Origin: Afifella marina DSM 2698
Lineage (GTDB): Bacteria; Pseudomonadota; Alphaproteobacteria; Rhizobiales; Afifellaceae
Direction: 5' to 3'
Length of the DNA stretch: 64,000 bases
Assembly (NCBI RefSeq): GCF_900102695.1
Contig: NZ_FMVW01000004.1
Coordinates: 186,001-250,000 of the forward strand
Shown piece by piece: positions 18,136 to 28,250 of the stretch (position 1 is its first letter; the number at the start of each line of letters is the position of its first letter). The notes under the pieces were generated by a model, which had not been told where the DNA came from, made no database searches, and was given only the letters and a program-made list of their open reading frames with translations. The translations under genes and the position numbers were made by a program.

Positions 18136-18507
18136 TCATGCGTCGCCGATGTAATTGCGAACGTTTTCGATGAAGGAGGCGACAGAGATCGGCTTCGACA
18201 AATAGCCTTCGCACCCCCCTTGCCGTATACGCTCCTCGTCGCCCTTCATGGCGAAAGCTGTTACAGCGATAACGGGAATGTGCTTCAGCTCATCGTCTTG
18301 TTTGATGAGGCGGGTGACCTCCAGTCCCGAAATCTCCGGCAGCTGGATGTCCATGATGATGAGATCGGGCCGTTCGGTCTTCAGTGTCTCCAGCGCTTCG
18401 TACCCGTTGCGCATGGGGAGAGTCCCGTAGCCCTTGGCCCTCAAAAGATCGTTGAAGAGCTTCATATTGAGCTCATTGTCTTCAACGATCATGACTGTCT
18501 TCGGCAT
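18136..18507 (-). CDS. divK: Single-domain response regulator DivK
   Basis: 123 residues consisting of one receiver domain: acidic pocket '[12 protein letters not shown]', acceptor Asp53 in '[13 protein letters not shown]', Thr83 and Lys105 in 'GYLSKPI'. It matches DivK, the essential polarity regulator that controls DivJ/PleC and, through DivL and CckA, CtrA activity. It is directly upstream of pleD, as in Caulobacter and rhizobia. It is divergent from the DUF3572 gene across a 96-bp gap that must hold both promoters; no clear TTAA-N7-TTAA CtrA site was seen there. Confidence 0.95.
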   Translation of the reverse strand: MPKTVMIVEDNELNMKLFNDLLRAKGYGTLPMRNGYEALETLKTERPDLIIMDIQLPEISGLEVTRLIKQDDELKHIPVIAVTAFAMKGDEERIRQGGCEGYLSKPISVASFIENVRNYIGDA

Positions 18508-18603
18508 GAATACGCCTCTTTGGACGATGGGTCGAAGCGGTTGAGGATCCGCCGAAACCGCGCATAATTTGACATAAGCCTTTTAAGGAAAGGCAAACAC
18601 AAC

Positions 18604-18900
18604 ATGATCAGAGCCCGCCGAATATCCAGAGACCGCGCCGAGGAAATCGCGGTGATGGCCCTCGGCCATATCGCCTCCAGGCCAGACCTGCTTGGACGTT
18701 ATCTCGACCTCACAGGTTTGCGGCCCGACGGCCTTCGACAAGCCGCGAGCGAGCCCGGTTTCCTCGCCGGCACGTTGAGCTTTCTATTGGCGCATGAGCC
18801 GGACCTTTTCGATTTCGCCGAAGCCGCAAAGCTGCACCCGGAGGAAGTCGTCGAAGCAGCGCGCCAATTGGGGGCCAAAGAACTGCCGCAGGTGGGATGA
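18604..18900 (+). CDS. DUF3572 family protein
   Basis: 98 residues, soluble and helical, with the DUF3572 pattern '[21 protein letters not shown]', here cited in its core '[18 protein letters not shown]', and '[21 protein letters not shown]'. This family is restricted mainly to alphaproteobacteria and its function is unknown. Its stop codon overlaps the dinB start (ATGA), so it is translationally coupled to the lesion-bypass polymerase gene, which may suggest a related role. Confidence 0.85.
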   Translation: MIRARRISRDRAEEIAVMALGHIASRPDLLGRYLDLTGLRPDGLRQAASEPGFLAGTLSFLLAHEPDLFDFAEAAKLHPEEVVEAARQLGAKELPQVG

Positions 18901-20216
18901 GCGGGACCGTGGAAGGGGCTTCCTCAAAGACTTTGTGCCGCGACTGCCTCGCCCGCTATGACGTGTCCTTGTCGCGCTGCCGGGCCTGTGGCAGCCCCCG
19001 GGCCATCCAGCATGGCGAACTCTTTGAGCTTGCGATCGCCCATGTCGACTGCGACGCCTTCTATGCCGCGATCGAGAAGCGCGACGATCCAAGCCTCGCC
19101 GATCACGCCGTCATCATCGGTGGAGGCAAAAGGGGCGTCGTCTCGACCTGCTGCTATGTCGCCCGAATCAAGGGCGTACGTTCGGCCATGCCGATGTTCA
19201 AGGCGCGACAGCTCTGCCCCGAAGCCATCGTCATCCGTCCGGATATGGCAAAGTACGCCGCTGTCGGCCGCGACGTCCGCGCCATGATGCTGGAATTGAC
19301 GCCGGCCGTCGAACCGCTCTCGATCGACGAAGCCTTCCTCGATCTCTCGGGAACGGAAAGGCTGCATCATGCCCCGCCAGCGGCGGTTCTCGCCGCCTTT
19401 GCGCAGCGGGTGGAGAGAGAGATCGGCATCAGCGTCTCGGTCGGCCTCAGCCACAACAAGTTCCTCGCCAAGATCGCCTCCGATCTCGACAAGCCACGCG
19501 GCTTTTCCGTTCTCGGTCGCAACGAAACGATGGCCTTTCTCGCCCGGCAAAAGGTGTCGGTCATCTGGGGCGTGGGGGCCGCCATGCAGCGCCGGCTGGA
19601 GAAAGACGGCATTGCCACGATCGGCCAGATCCAAAGCATGGAGGAAAGCGTTCTCGCACGCCGCTATGGCGCCATGGGATTGCGGCTCGCCCAGCTTTCG
19701 CAGGGTCACGACGCCCGGCCCGTCAAGTCCGAGAGAGAAGCGAAGAGCATTTCGGCCGAAACCACATTCGAAACCGACCTCGCCCTCGAGGGTGAGTTGA
19801 TGCCCGTCCTGCGGCGGCTCTCCGAAAAGGTCTCGGCGCGGCTCAAGGAAAAGATGCTTGCGGGCCAGACCGTCGTCCTCAAGCTCAAGACATCTGATTT
19901 TCGCACACTGACCCGCAGCCGCGCCCTCAGCGATCCAACGTCTCTTGCCGACAAGATCTTTCGCAACGGGCGTGAGCTTCTTCTGAAAGAGATCGGCGGT
20001 TCGTCCTACCGGCTTCTCGGTATCGGCGTCAGCGAGCTTCAGGATGCCGCGCGGGCCGACCCGCTCGATCTTCTCGATCCAGAAGCCGGCCGCCGCGCTC
20101 AGGTGGAAGAAGCGATCGACCGAATCCGCGCGAAATTCGGAGCGCACGGCGTCGATTTCGGCCTCACCTTCGAGGCGGGAAAGCCCAAGAAGCGAGAAGG
20201 CGACACACGCATCTGA
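18897..20216 (+). CDS. dinB: DNA polymerase IV (Y-family)
   Basis: 439 residues. Before the polymerase begins, the first 35 residues contain two CxxC pairs (Cys14/Cys17 and Cys28/Cys31), a probable zinc ribbon seen in alphaproteobacterial DinB proteins. The palm motifs are '[14 protein letters not shown]' and '[14 protein letters not shown]' (catalytic Asp and Glu), followed by '[21 protein letters not shown]', cited in its core '[18 protein letters not shown]', a HhH thumb and a little-finger domain. It carries out error-prone translesion synthesis. No LexA box was seen in front of the DUF3572-dinB pair. No beta-clamp peptide was identified with confidence at the C-terminus. Confidence 0.95.
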   Translation: MSGTVEGASSKTLCRDCLARYDVSLSRCRACGSPRAIQHGELFELAIAHVDCDAFYAAIEKRDDPSLADHAVIIGGGKRGVVSTCCYVARIKGVRSAMPMFKARQLCPEAIVIRPDMAKYAAVGRDVRAMMLELTPAVEPLSIDEAFLDLSGTERLHHAPPAAVLAAFAQRVEREIGISVSVGLSHNKFLAKIASDLDKPRGFSVLGRNETMAFLARQKVSVIWGVGAAMQRRLEKDGIATIGQIQSMEESVLARRYGAMGLRLAQLSQGHDARPVKSEREAKSISAETTFETDLALEGELMPVLRRLSEKVSARLKEKMLAGQTVVLKLKTSDFRTLTRSRALSDPTSLADKIFRNGRELLLKEIGGSSYRLLGIGVSELQDAARADPLDLLDPEAGRRAQVEEAIDRIRAKFGAHGVDFGLTFEAGKPKKREGDTRI

Positions 20217-20239
20217 TCCTGTGCTTTTTCGGAGCTGCG

Positions 20240-21103
20240 CTATTGGCTCTTGCAGGACTTGCTGGCGAGCGGCTCAATCCGCTCCAGCTCTCCGTTGAGA
20301 ACGTAGTCGCCATAATCCATTACCAGATTGCGCGTGACACCGTTCTCGTAAAGGGTGAAGCTCATCTGATAAGATGGCATTTCTTCACCGCTTTCGGGCT
20401 TCGCTTCTTCGCCATCCTTGAAGTAGGCGACCGATACCGGCCAGTGCCGGCACTTGACGAGCGGACTGTCGGGCAGACCAGAAGGAGCGGCCTCGGCCGT
20501 CAGTTTGTCCGGCAGACCGATGACTGCGGTCGCCGTGTCCGCCGTTTCACCCGAGCCCGAACCTTCATAAATCACGCTCGACAAGAACCGTTGATCGGTT
20601 CGGGCGGCAGCAAGCAGCGCATTGAGATGCTGACCGGGGAAAAGCGGGGCTGTGCCAAGTTCGACCGTCTTGTCCTTTGGCGTCGTGAGATCGACAACCA
20701 CTTTGCCGTTCTGTCGGTGCGCCACGCCCTCGATCTGCTCGACCACCTGATCATTGAGATAGGTGTCTGAGGAAAAGCGGTAGAGCCCGCCCTGCCCGTC
20801 TTCGAACGTCGACACACGGAAGTCGAGGAGACGGTCTCCCCCCTCTCCGCCGACCAGATTGACGACGAGGCGCTGCGTCATCGTATAGCCTTCGCAGGCG
20901 TTGCCAGAGACCTCGAACACCATGCGCCCGCGAGCATCGGTGATGCCTGAGGCATCCGTCGACTTCGCCAGCGTGATGGCGTAGACGGCGCGATGCGGCA
21001 CTGGCGCATCCACCGGCTGAGGGGCAGGCAGAGGCGTTGCCGCGGTCACAAAACCCACGGCAAGCATCGCGACAGCAAGATGAACAGGGCGGATCGTCTG
21101 CAT
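20240..21103 (-). CDS. eipB: EipB-like periplasmic cell-envelope integrity protein (DUF1849)
   Basis: 287 residues from the ATG at 21103, with a signal peptide of about 25 residues ('VHLAVAMLAVGFVTAATP'). DUF1849 includes Brucella EipB, a beta-spiral periplasmic protein needed for envelope integrity whose stability depends on a conserved disulfide. Cysteines at about 70 ('GNACEGYT') and 284 ('SKSCKSQ') sit where that pair is expected, and a third cysteine is in 'VKCRHWP'. The frame extends 4 codons to a TTG at 21115, which is less likely. It converges with dinB (23-bp gap). Confidence 0.85.
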   Translation of the reverse strand: MQTIRPVHLAVAMLAVGFVTAATPLPAPQPVDAPVPHRAVYAITLAKSTDASGITDARGRMVFEVSGNACEGYTMTQRLVVNLVGGEGGDRLLDFRVSTFEDGQGGLYRFSSDTYLNDQVVEQIEGVAHRQNGKVVVDLTTPKDKTVELGTAPLFPGQHLNALLAAARTDQRFLSSVIYEGSGSGETADTATAVIGLPDKLTAEAAPSGLPDSPLVKCRHWPVSVAYFKDGEEAKPESGEEMPSYQMSFTLYENGVTRNLVMDYGDYVLNGELERIEPLASKSCKSQ

Positions 21104-21227
21104 GGGCGGCTTCAAGACCAGGAGTGCGGCGAAACCGAGACGGCTTTCGCTTCGGCCTTCAGAATGAACGCGACTGTCAGAAAATCAACCGATTAGACTG
21201 CAGTGCGCAACGTGCGGGAGATATGAG

Positions 21228-21689
21228 ATGAACGTTACGGACAAGCTGGAATCGCTGGGCATCACACTGCCGAAGGCAGCGGCACCTGCGGCCAATTACA
21301 AGACTTACAGCCGTCACGGAGACCTCCTGTTCATTTCCGGCCAGCTGCCGATGGAAGCGGGCCAGCTCGCCGTGACAGGCAAGCTCGGCGGCGCACTCGC
21401 GGTGGCGGACGGCCAAAAGGCAGCCCGTCTGTGCGCCATCAATATTCTGGCGCAGATCAGTGCCGCACTCGAGGGCGATTGGGACAGGCTCGGTGCTCTT
21501 GTGAAGATCACCGGCTTCGTGGCCAGCGATCCGTCGTTCACCGAACAGCATCTCGTGATCAACGGCGCCTCCGATCTCCTCGTAGAGGTCCTGGGCGAGC
21601 GCGGGACGCATTCCCGTTCGGCAGTCGGCGTGCCCGCGCTACCGCTCGATGCAGCGGTCGAGATCGAAGCCATCGTCGCGATTGGCTGA
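21228..21689 (+). CDS. RidA family protein (YjgF/YER057c/UK114)
   Basis: 153 residues with the chorismate-mutase-like RidA fold; homologues deaminate reactive enamine/imine intermediates. 'LLFISGQLP', 'GDWDRLGALVKITGFV' and 'HSRSAVGVPALPLDAAVEIE' match the family. Arg130 and Glu147 are placed like the substrate-binding Arg and catalytic Glu. The 'VNGASDLL' subgroup (longer N-terminus) differs from canonical RidA, so the exact substrate is uncertain. It lies 4 bp before the glycerophosphodiesterase gene and 124 bp from divergent eipB. Confidence 0.85.
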   Translation: MNVTDKLESLGITLPKAAAPAANYKTYSRHGDLLFISGQLPMEAGQLAVTGKLGGALAVADGQKAARLCAINILAQISAALEGDWDRLGALVKITGFVASDPSFTEQHLVINGASDLLVEVLGERGTHSRSAVGVPALPLDAAVEIEAIVAIG

Positions 21690-21693
21690 AGCC

Positions 21694-22413
21694 ATGTCGG
21701 ATTTCGGCTCCCTCTCGTTCATCGCCTCGCATCCCCTCGCCCATCGCGGTCTGCACGACGTCTCGAAGGGTCGGCCTGAAAACTCACTCGCGGCTTTCGA
21801 GGCCGCGATCGAGCATGGCTACGGAATCGAATGTGATGCACATCCCTCTGCCGACGGCGTCGCAATGGTCTTTCATGACGACGAGCTGGCGCGCATAACC
21901 GGGGCCGAGGGCGCGTTTCGCGATCGGAAGGCGGAGGATCTGCTGCCCCTTCGGCTTTCGGGCACCAAAGAGACCATCCCGAGGCTTTCCGACCTCTTCT
22001 CGCTCGTGGCGGGCCGCGTTCCGATCGTCCTTGAGCTGAAAAGCATCCCGTCGCGGGATGCGGGATTTGCGGAGGTGATCGGCGAAGCGGTGAGAGATTA
22101 CGATGGCCCGCTCGCCATCATGTCGTTCGATCCTTTTTTGCTCCACGATATGCAGCGGGTGACTGCTGCGCGTCCGCTCGGCCTGACCCTCGAAGGCAAC
22201 GTCACCGCCTGCCATTGCCATATCGCGGCGATCCAACGACTGGGCCTCGATTTCGCCTCGTGCCGGGTCGCCGACCTTCCTCATTTTGCGCCACTCTTCC
22301 GGCATATCGCGCCGAACAAACCGCTCATCTGCTGGACCGTCCGGAGTCAAAGGCAGCGGGAGACCGCCGAAAGGTGGAGCGACCAGATCACGTTCGAAGG
22401 TTTCTTGGCCTGA
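21694..22413 (+). CDS. Glycerophosphodiester phosphodiesterase family protein
   Basis: 239 residues from the ATG at 21694; the open frame begins 15 codons earlier inside the RidA gene. TIM-barrel GDPD motifs are present: 'LAHRGLHD' (catalytic His-Arg), 'PENSLAAF', 'IECDAHPSADGVAMVFHDD' (Glu and Asp metal ligands plus catalytic His) and 'VLELKS'. It hydrolyses glycerophosphodiesters to sn-glycerol 3-phosphate and an alcohol. No signal peptide is visible, so a cytoplasmic location is likely. Confidence 0.9.
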   Translation: MSDFGSLSFIASHPLAHRGLHDVSKGRPENSLAAFEAAIEHGYGIECDAHPSADGVAMVFHDDELARITGAEGAFRDRKAEDLLPLRLSGTKETIPRLSDLFSLVAGRVPIVLELKSIPSRDAGFAEVIGEAVRDYDGPLAIMSFDPFLLHDMQRVTAARPLGLTLEGNVTACHCHIAAIQRLGLDFASCRVADLPHFAPLFRHIAPNKPLICWTVRSQRQRETAERWSDQITFEGFLA

Positions 22414-22479
22414 GAAGCTTCATGCGATTCTTGCCGTCTCGCCATTGCGGCAGGCTTCTTTCGCATTACCATTGCCGGC

Positions 22480-23655
22480 ATGGAGAACGGCTCCTCTTCC
22501 ATCAATCTGCGTGTGATCTCCGGCTTGAGCGAGATCGATCGCTCCGCGTGGGATCGCTGCGCCAATCCGCCGGGCACCGATTTCAACCCCTTCCTGTCCT
22601 GGGACTTTCTGGAGGCGCTGGAACGGGCCGGCTGCGCGACGGCCCGCACCGGATGGGCGCCCCGTCATCTCGTTGCAGGCGGTGAGAGCGGCGAGATCTG
22701 GGGCGTTGTCCCGTGCTATCTGAAAAGCCACTCGCAGGGCGAATACGTCTTCGACTACGGCTGGGCAGACGCTTTCGAGCGGGCTGGCGGCCGCTATTAT
22801 CCGAAGATCCAGGTGTCGGTCCCCTTCACCCCAGCCACCGGCCGCCGCCTTCTCGTGGCACCGGGTGCCGAAGCCGAGGCACGGCGCCAAATCCTTGCGG
22901 CCGGCATTGCCGAAGTCACCCGTCTGCACGATGCTTCCTCGGCCCATGTCACCTTTCTGCCGGAGGCGGAGGCGTCAGAACTTGAAGACGTCGGCTACCT
23001 CGTCCGTACGGACCAACAGTTTCACTGGACGAACAAGGGCTATGAGACGTTCGACGATTTTCTGGGCGACCTCTCCTCGCGCAAGCGCAAGGGCATCCGC
23101 AAGGAACGCCGCGAGGCCCTGGAGGACGGGATCGAGGTTGAGTGGGTCAGGGGCTCCGACCTCACCGAGGCACATTGGGACGCCTTCTTCGAATTCTATA
23201 TGGACACCGGCGCCCGCAAATGGGGCCATCCCTATCTCAATCGAAAATTCTTCTCACTGATCGGCGAACGTATGGCCGACCAGATTGTCTTGATCCTCGC
23301 CAGGCGCGCCGGTTGCTACGTCGCTGGCGCTCTCAACTTTATCGGAAGCGAGACGCTGTACGGGCGCTATTGGGGCTGCATCGAAGAGCATCCCTGCCTG
23401 CATTTCGAGCTCTGCTACTATCAGGCGATCGACTACGCCCTGGCGCATGGGCTCACGCGTGTGGAAGCGGGTGCTCAGGGACCCCACAAGCTCGCCCGCG
23501 GCTATGTCCCAGTCACCACCTATTCGGCTCATCTCATCGCCGAACCGAGATTTCGTCGCGCCGTGGCGGATTACCTTGCCAGCGAGCGGCGACACGTGGA
23601 ATTGGAAAATCGCATCCTCGCCGAGCACACGCCATTCCGAAAGGGAGAGGCTTGA
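22480..23655 (+). CDS. FemAB/GNAT-like acyltransferase (DUF482)
   Basis: 391 residues. The N-terminal 'FNPFLSWDFLEALERAGCA' and the later 'FLGDLSSRKRKGIRKERREA', 'DTGARKWGHPYLNRKFF' and 'HFELCYYQAIDYAL' are characteristic of the DUF482 group (COG3146), predicted N-acyltransferases related to the peptidoglycan-bridge FemAB enzymes. The substrate is unknown. It is the third gene of a + strand group (RidA, GDPD, this gene, HIT) with spacings of 4-66 bp that are probably co-transcribed. Confidence 0.85.
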   Translation: MENGSSSINLRVISGLSEIDRSAWDRCANPPGTDFNPFLSWDFLEALERAGCATARTGWAPRHLVAGGESGEIWGVVPCYLKSHSQGEYVFDYGWADAFERAGGRYYPKIQVSVPFTPATGRRLLVAPGAEAEARRQILAAGIAEVTRLHDASSAHVTFLPEAEASELEDVGYLVRTDQQFHWTNKGYETFDDFLGDLSSRKRKGIRKERREALEDGIEVEWVRGSDLTEAHWDAFFEFYMDTGARKWGHPYLNRKFFSLIGERMADQIVLILARRAGCYVAGALNFIGSETLYGRYWGCIEEHPCLHFELCYYQAIDYALAHGLTRVEAGAQGPHKLARGYVPVTTYSAHLIAEPRFRRAVADYLASERRHVELENRILAEHTPFRKGEA

Positions 23656-23688
23656 GGCGAGCCCAGCGGCATATTCAAGGAGCGCGCA

Positions 23689-24120
23689 ATGAGCCAGCCC
23701 TACGACAACGACAACGTCTTCGCCAAAATCCTGCGTGGTGAGATCCCGGCCATCAAGCTCTTCGAGGACGACCACACGCTCGCCATCATGGACATCATGC
23801 CCCGTGGCGACGGTCACTGCCTGGTCATTCCGAAAGCGCCGTCACGCAACATTCTCGATATCGATCTTAAAGATCTGCAGAATGTGATGGCCACTGTGCA
23901 AAGGCTCGGTCGGGCCGTGGTCAAGGCCTTCGAAGCCGACGGTCTCACGATCAGCCAGTTTTCAGAACCCGCCGGCGGTCAGGTGATTTTTCACACACAC
24001 TTCCACGTTCTGCCGCGCTTCGAGGGTGTCGAGCTGAAGCCGCATAGCGGCGACATGGCCGATCAGGCTGTGCTCCAGGAGCAGGCGGTAAAGATCAAGG
24101 CCGCACTCGGCGGAGCTTGA
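23689..24120 (+). CDS. HIT family nucleotide-binding protein
   Basis: 143 residues. The histidine triad 'IFHTHFHVLPRF' (H-x-H-x-H) is near residue 105, and 'NVFAKILRGEIPAIK' is near the N-terminus, typical of HinT-like purine nucleoside phosphoramidases. Probable role: hydrolysis of AMP-N or similar adducts. It converges with azlD with no intergenic space. Confidence 0.92.
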   Translation: MSQPYDNDNVFAKILRGEIPAIKLFEDDHTLAIMDIMPRGDGHCLVIPKAPSRNILDIDLKDLQNVMATVQRLGRAVVKAFEADGLTISQFSEPAGGQVIFHTHFHVLPRFEGVELKPHSGDMADQAVLQEQAVKIKAALGGA

Positions 24121-24465
24121 TTACGGCGCGCTGAAAGCCCAGGCGGCGCCGAGCAGCGCCGCCTCTGCGGCGAGCACCCCGACAAGCACGCTCTTCCGAC
24201 CGAGCCAGAAGGCCACATAGCCGAAAAGGCCCGCCGCCAGACGGATCAAAAGAGGCACTTCAGACAGAGCCCCGCTCGGCGATACGATCAGGTTGCCGAT
24301 GACGCCTGCGACGAGTGCCGTCGCGACGGCACGAACCCACAAGAGAAGGTCCGATTCTTCCTTGAGGCGCGCGCCGACGAGGACACCGAGCCAGCGCCAC
24401 ACATCGGTGGCGAATGTCCCGGCCACGAGAATGAAGAGATAGGGCCCGAGATCGCTTTGCGTCAC
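24121..24465 (-). CDS. azlD: AzlD family branched-chain amino acid exporter subunit
   Basis: 114 residues, almost entirely hydrophobic with three to four predicted helices ('LFILVAGTFATDVWRWLGVL', 'LLWVRAVATALVAGVIGNLI', 'LLIRLAAGLFGYVAFWLG'). It is the small subunit of the AzlCD exporter. The GTG start at 24465 overlaps the azlC stop (GTGA), the standard coupled arrangement. The substrate (branched-chain amino acids or analogues such as azaleucine) is inferred from the family. Confidence 0.85.
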   Translation of the reverse strand: MTQSDLGPYLFILVAGTFATDVWRWLGVLVGARLKEESDLLLWVRAVATALVAGVIGNLIVSPSGALSEVPLLIRLAAGLFGYVAFWLGRKSVLVGVLAAEAALLGAAWAFSAP

Positions 24466-25190
24466 GTGCCGGCCTTCTTAGAACGCAACAGAAGCTTGTG
24501 TCCTGCAAAAGCCAGAGTGCCGCCGATCACTCCCGCCCAAAGAAGGTCGAAGCCGAGCCCGGACGCCCGCAAAAGCGGCCCGAGAACGAGACCGAATGCG
24601 AGAGCGAGACGCTCCGCGGCTTGGCGTGCCGAGGCCGTCAGAGCGGTCAGAAAATAGATCGGCGTGAGAAAAAAGAGGCCGGCTGCCAACAGTGGCGGCA
24701 GAGCGGCCGCGCTGACATAGCTGACCGCCGTAATGCAGACATTCACCGAAATGAGCGTCGCGCCGAAACCGGCAAAATAAGCCGCGCGCTTGTCCGGCGG
24801 CGTGTCGCGCAGGCGCATCACACTCCACACCCAGGCCGTTACCGCGACGCAGTGAGACATAAGGATGAGCTGCCATTTGCGGGTCTTCGGGCCACGTACA
24901 AGCGGCACCCACGCCGCCGTCATCGGCATGAGGCGAATGGCAGAAAGAGCGACGGCGAGGCCCGCGACAAGAACGGGCGTTCCCGCGGCGATGGCGCCCA
25001 CGAGCACGAGCTGGCTCGGCAACGCCCACACGAAGCCTGTCATGAAGACGGCTTCCCCGAGCGTGATTCCGGATTCCCGGCACAAGACTCCGAAGCCGAT
25101 AAAGGACGCCATGAGAATGAAGGCGGGCACCGAAACGATGCCGCCGACACCACGCAGGAACCAGCGCAGGCCTGTGTCTTCGTTGCGCAT
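24462..25190 (-). CDS. azlC: AzlC family branched-chain amino acid exporter subunit
   Basis: 242 residues from the ATG at 25190, which follows AGGAGACA. In-frame upstream starts (25202, 25259) lack this site. It has about seven or eight hydrophobic helices; the family segments 'SFIGFGVLCRESGITLGEAV' and 'ALPSQLVLVGAIAAG' are present. It forms the large subunit with AzlD, encoded immediately downstream. No Lrp- or AzlB-type regulator is adjacent. Confidence 0.87.
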   Translation of the reverse strand: MRNEDTGLRWFLRGVGGIVSVPAFILMASFIGFGVLCRESGITLGEAVFMTGFVWALPSQLVLVGAIAAGTPVLVAGLAVALSAIRLMPMTAAWVPLVRGPKTRKWQLILMSHCVAVTAWVWSVMRLRDTPPDKRAAYFAGFGATLISVNVCITAVSYVSAAALPPLLAAGLFFLTPIYFLTALTASARQAAERLALAFGLVLGPLLRASGLGFDLLWAGVIGGTLAFAGHKLLLRSKKAGT

Positions 25191-25350
25191 TGTCTCCTGC
25201 ATTCTTCGGCAGATGGCGGGAGGATAGGGAAACGTCCGGAGCGGGAGATCGCCGGACACTACATGGAAAAGCCGGTACGCCAGAAGGCGGACCGGCTCGC
25301 TGTGGAGAAGAGGACAATGGGCCTGAGGTCCATCGTCCTCTTTGAGGGTA

Positions 25351-27765
25351 TTACTCCACCTTCAAAGGCACGCTCGGCACGGAGCCTCCGCCCTTTTTCG
25401 GCGGTTTCTTGCTTTCCGCCTTGGCACGACGCGAGGTCTTGCTCTTGAGCGCAGGCTTCGGCTTCGGCCGGGCATTCTCGTCGGGGATCGATTCGAGCTT
25501 CAGACCGGTCTTCCCGTCTTCCTTCTCCTCGACCGTCACCTTGACGATGCCGCCCTTCTGCAAGCGCCCGAACAGCACTTCCTCGGCCAGCGGCTTCTTG
25601 ATCACCTCCTGGATGAGGCGGCCAAGCGGGCGCGCGCCCATCCGCTCGTCGTAGCCGTTCTCGGCAAGCCAGGTCGTGGACGCCTCGTCGAGCTCGAAGG
25701 TCACACCGCGGTCGCCGAGCTGAGCCTCGAGCTGCAGAATGAACTTCTGCACGATCATATTGACCACCGCCGGCGGCAACGCGCCGAACGCGATCGTCGC
25801 GTCGAGGCGGTTGCGGAATTCCGGCGTGAACAGGCGGTTGATCGCCTCCTCGTCGTCACCGGTGCGCTTGCTCGATGAGAACCCGATTGCCGGCTTGGCC
25901 ATATCGGCGGCCCCCGCATTGGTCGTCATGATGAGAATGACGTTGCGGAAGTCGACCTGCTTGCCGTTGTGATCGGTCAGCTTGCCGTGATCCATCACCT
26001 GCAGAAGGATATTGAAGATATCCGGATGCGCCTTCTCGATCTCGTCGAGCAGGAGCACGCAATGCGGGTGCTGGTCGATGCCATCCGTCAGGATGCCGCC
26101 CTGGTCGAAGCCGACATAGCCTGGAGGCGCACCGATCAGACGCGAGACGGTGTGCCTTTCCATATATTCCGACATATCGAATCGCAGGAGATGCACGCCG
26201 AGAAGGTCCGCGAGCTGACGCGCGACTTCCGTCTTGCCGACACCGGTCGGGCCGGAGAAGAGGTAGTTGCCGATCGGCTTCTCCGGTTCACGCAAGCCCG
26301 CACGCGCGAGCTTGATCGCCGAGGAAAGCGCTTCGATCGCCTGCTCCTGCCCGAACACGACGCGCTTCAGATTGGTCTCCAGATGCTGGAGCACTTCCGC
26401 GTCGTCTTTCGAAACCGACTTCGGCGGGATTCGCGCCATCGTCGCAATCGTGGATTCGATCTCCTTCACGCCGATCAGCTTCTTGCGCCGGCTCTCCGGC
26501 ATCAGCTTCTGCGAGGCACCGCTCTCGTCGATGACATCGATCGCTTTGTCGGGGAGCTTTCGGTCGTTGATATAGCGGGCCGAGAGCTCCACCGCCGTGC
26601 GGATGGCATCGTTGGTGTAGCGAACCTCGTGATGCTCCTCGAAATACGGCTTGAGGCCTTTGAGGATGTCGACGGTGTCCGGGATCGACGGCTCGTTCAC
26701 GTCGATCTTCTGGAAGCGCCGGACAAGCGCCCGGTCCTTCTCGAAGAACTGACGATATTCCTTGTAGGTGGTGGAGCCGATGCAACGAATGGAACCGGAA
26801 GCCAGAGCCGGCTTCAGGAGGTTCGACGCATCCATCGCACCGCCCGACGTTGCACCCGCACCGATCACGGTGTGGATCTCGTCGATGAACATCACGGCGC
26901 CCGGGAAAGCCTCGATCTCCTTGATGACCTGCTTCAGACGCTCCTCGAAGTCACCGCGATAGCGCGTGCCGGCCAGGAGAGCACCCATGTCGAGAGCAAA
27001 GATCGTGGCGTCCTTGAGAACGTCCGGCACATTGCCGTCCACGATGCGCTTGGCCAGCCCCTCGGCGATGGCCGTCTTGCCGACGCCGGGATCGCCCACA
27101 TAGAGAGGATTGTTCTTCGAGCGGCGGCACAGGACCTGGATGGTACGCCGCACCTCGCCTTCACGGCCGATCAGGGGATCGATTTTCCCGCGGATCGCCT
27201 TTTCGTTGAGATTCACGCACCAGGCGTCGAGCGCATTGCCGGCGGAAGCCTCGCCTTCCTCGTCCGGCGCGGCCTTCCCCGGGGTCTCCGGAGCGCCCTT
27301 CGACGGCCGCGGCTCAGAAAGGCCGGGACGTTTCGCAATGCCGTGCGAGATATAATTCACCGCATCGTAGCGCGTCATGTCCTGCTCTTGCAGGAAATAG
27401 GCCGCATGACTCTCCCGTTCCGCGAAGATCGCAACGAGCACATTGGCTCCCGTCACTTCTTCACGGCCGGAGGATTGAACGTGGATGACGGCACGCTGGA
27501 TGACGCGTTGGAAGCCGGCTGTCGGCTTTGAATCGTCCTCCGTCTGGCTCACGAGGTTGGCAAGCTCTGTATCGACGTATTCCGTCAGATCAGCTTTCAA
27601 CCGGTCCAGATCGACGCCGCAAGCACGCATGACGGCGGCGGCGTCTTTGTCATCTACGAGCGCCAAGAGCAGATGCTCAAGCGTTGCGTATTCCTGACTA
27701 CGTTCGTTTGCCGAAGCGAGCGCTCTGTGCAGCGCCAGCTCCAGTGAGCGGGAAAATGATGGCAC
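25351..27765 (-). CDS. clpA: ATP-dependent Clp protease ATP-binding subunit ClpA
   Basis: 804 residues. It has an N-terminal Clp repeat domain that docks ClpS, then two AAA+ modules: D1 Walker A '[13 protein letters not shown]' near 226 and D2 Walker A '[13 protein letters not shown]' near 510, with Walker B '[13 protein letters not shown]'. It unfolds N-degron and ssrA substrates for ClpP. After D2 there is an unusual basic tail of about 45 residues (Lys/Pro/Ser-rich, from about 760 onward) that E. coli ClpA does not have. It lies directly downstream of clpS (29-bp gap), so they form an operon. Confidence 0.97.
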   Translation of the reverse strand: MPSFSRSLELALHRALASANERSQEYATLEHLLLALVDDKDAAAVMRACGVDLDRLKADLTEYVDTELANLVSQTEDDSKPTAGFQRVIQRAVIHVQSSGREEVTGANVLVAIFAERESHAAYFLQEQDMTRYDAVNYISHGIAKRPGLSEPRPSKGAPETPGKAAPDEEGEASAGNALDAWCVNLNEKAIRGKIDPLIGREGEVRRTIQVLCRRSKNNPLYVGDPGVGKTAIAEGLAKRIVDGNVPDVLKDATIFALDMGALLAGTRYRGDFEERLKQVIKEIEAFPGAVMFIDEIHTVIGAGATSGGAMDASNLLKPALASGSIRCIGSTTYKEYRQFFEKDRALVRRFQKIDVNEPSIPDTVDILKGLKPYFEEHHEVRYTNDAIRTAVELSARYINDRKLPDKAIDVIDESGASQKLMPESRRKKLIGVKEIESTIATMARIPPKSVSKDDAEVLQHLETNLKRVVFGQEQAIEALSSAIKLARAGLREPEKPIGNYLFSGPTGVGKTEVARQLADLLGVHLLRFDMSEYMERHTVSRLIGAPPGYVGFDQGGILTDGIDQHPHCVLLLDEIEKAHPDIFNILLQVMDHGKLTDHNGKQVDFRNVILIMTTNAGAADMAKPAIGFSSSKRTGDDEEAINRLFTPEFRNRLDATIAFGALPPAVVNMIVQKFILQLEAQLGDRGVTFELDEASTTWLAENGYDERMGARPLGRLIQEVIKKPLAEEVLFGRLQKGGIVKVTVEEKEDGKTGLKLESIPDENARPKPKPALKSKTSRRAKAESKKPPKKGGGSVPSVPLKVE

Positions 27766-27794
27766 GTCTTAGCCCTTCCGATCGACTCCGTTCG

Positions 27795-28130
27795 CTACTT
27801 CTTTTCCATTACGCATTGCAGAGGATGCTGGTGCTGGCGTGCAAAGTCCATCACCTGAGTCACTTTTGTCTCTGCCACCTCGTAAGTGAACACGCCGCAC
27901 TCGCCGACGCCGTTGTTGTGCACGTGAAGCATGATCTGCGTCGCGGCTTCCTGGTTCTTCTGGAAGAAACGCATCAGAACGTGCACGACGAACTCCATCG
28001 GCGTGTAATCGTCGTTGAGGAGAAGGACGCGGTAGAGGTTCGGACGCTGGGTCTTCGGCTTCGTCTTTGTGACGACAACCGTCCCGGTGCCATTTTTGTT
28101 GCCGGAATCGTCGCGGTCGTCTTTGGCCAT
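27795..28130 (-). CDS. clpS: ClpS adaptor protein
   Basis: 111 residues. A disordered, charged N-terminal extension of about 30 residues precedes the core: '[20 protein letters not shown]', '[20 protein letters not shown]' and '[22 protein letters not shown]' (cited in part). The N-degron pocket (NDD, the M of TPMEFV, and H of LHVHNNG) is intact. It delivers N-end-rule substrates to ClpA, encoded just downstream. Confidence 0.97.
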   Translation of the reverse strand: MAKDDRDDSGNKNGTGTVVVTKTKPKTQRPNLYRVLLLNDDYTPMEFVVHVLMRFFQKNQEAATQIMLHVHNNGVGECGVFTYEVAETKVTQVMDFARQHQHPLQCVMEKK

Positions 28131-28250
28131 GAAACGCCTCGGTCTCCCCTGATCATACCCTCCTGCCAGCCTTATTTAGGTAGGCACGACGAGAATGTTA
28201 GAGCCGTAATGGGGCGGTGGGTAGGGGTGGGGATGCAGGAAATGAAAAAC

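Noticed and set aside
25969-27531. 520-residue open frame on the + strand opposite clpA
   Set aside because: Arg/Asp/His-rich translation typical of the complement of a high-GC gene; clpA is unambiguous on the other strand.
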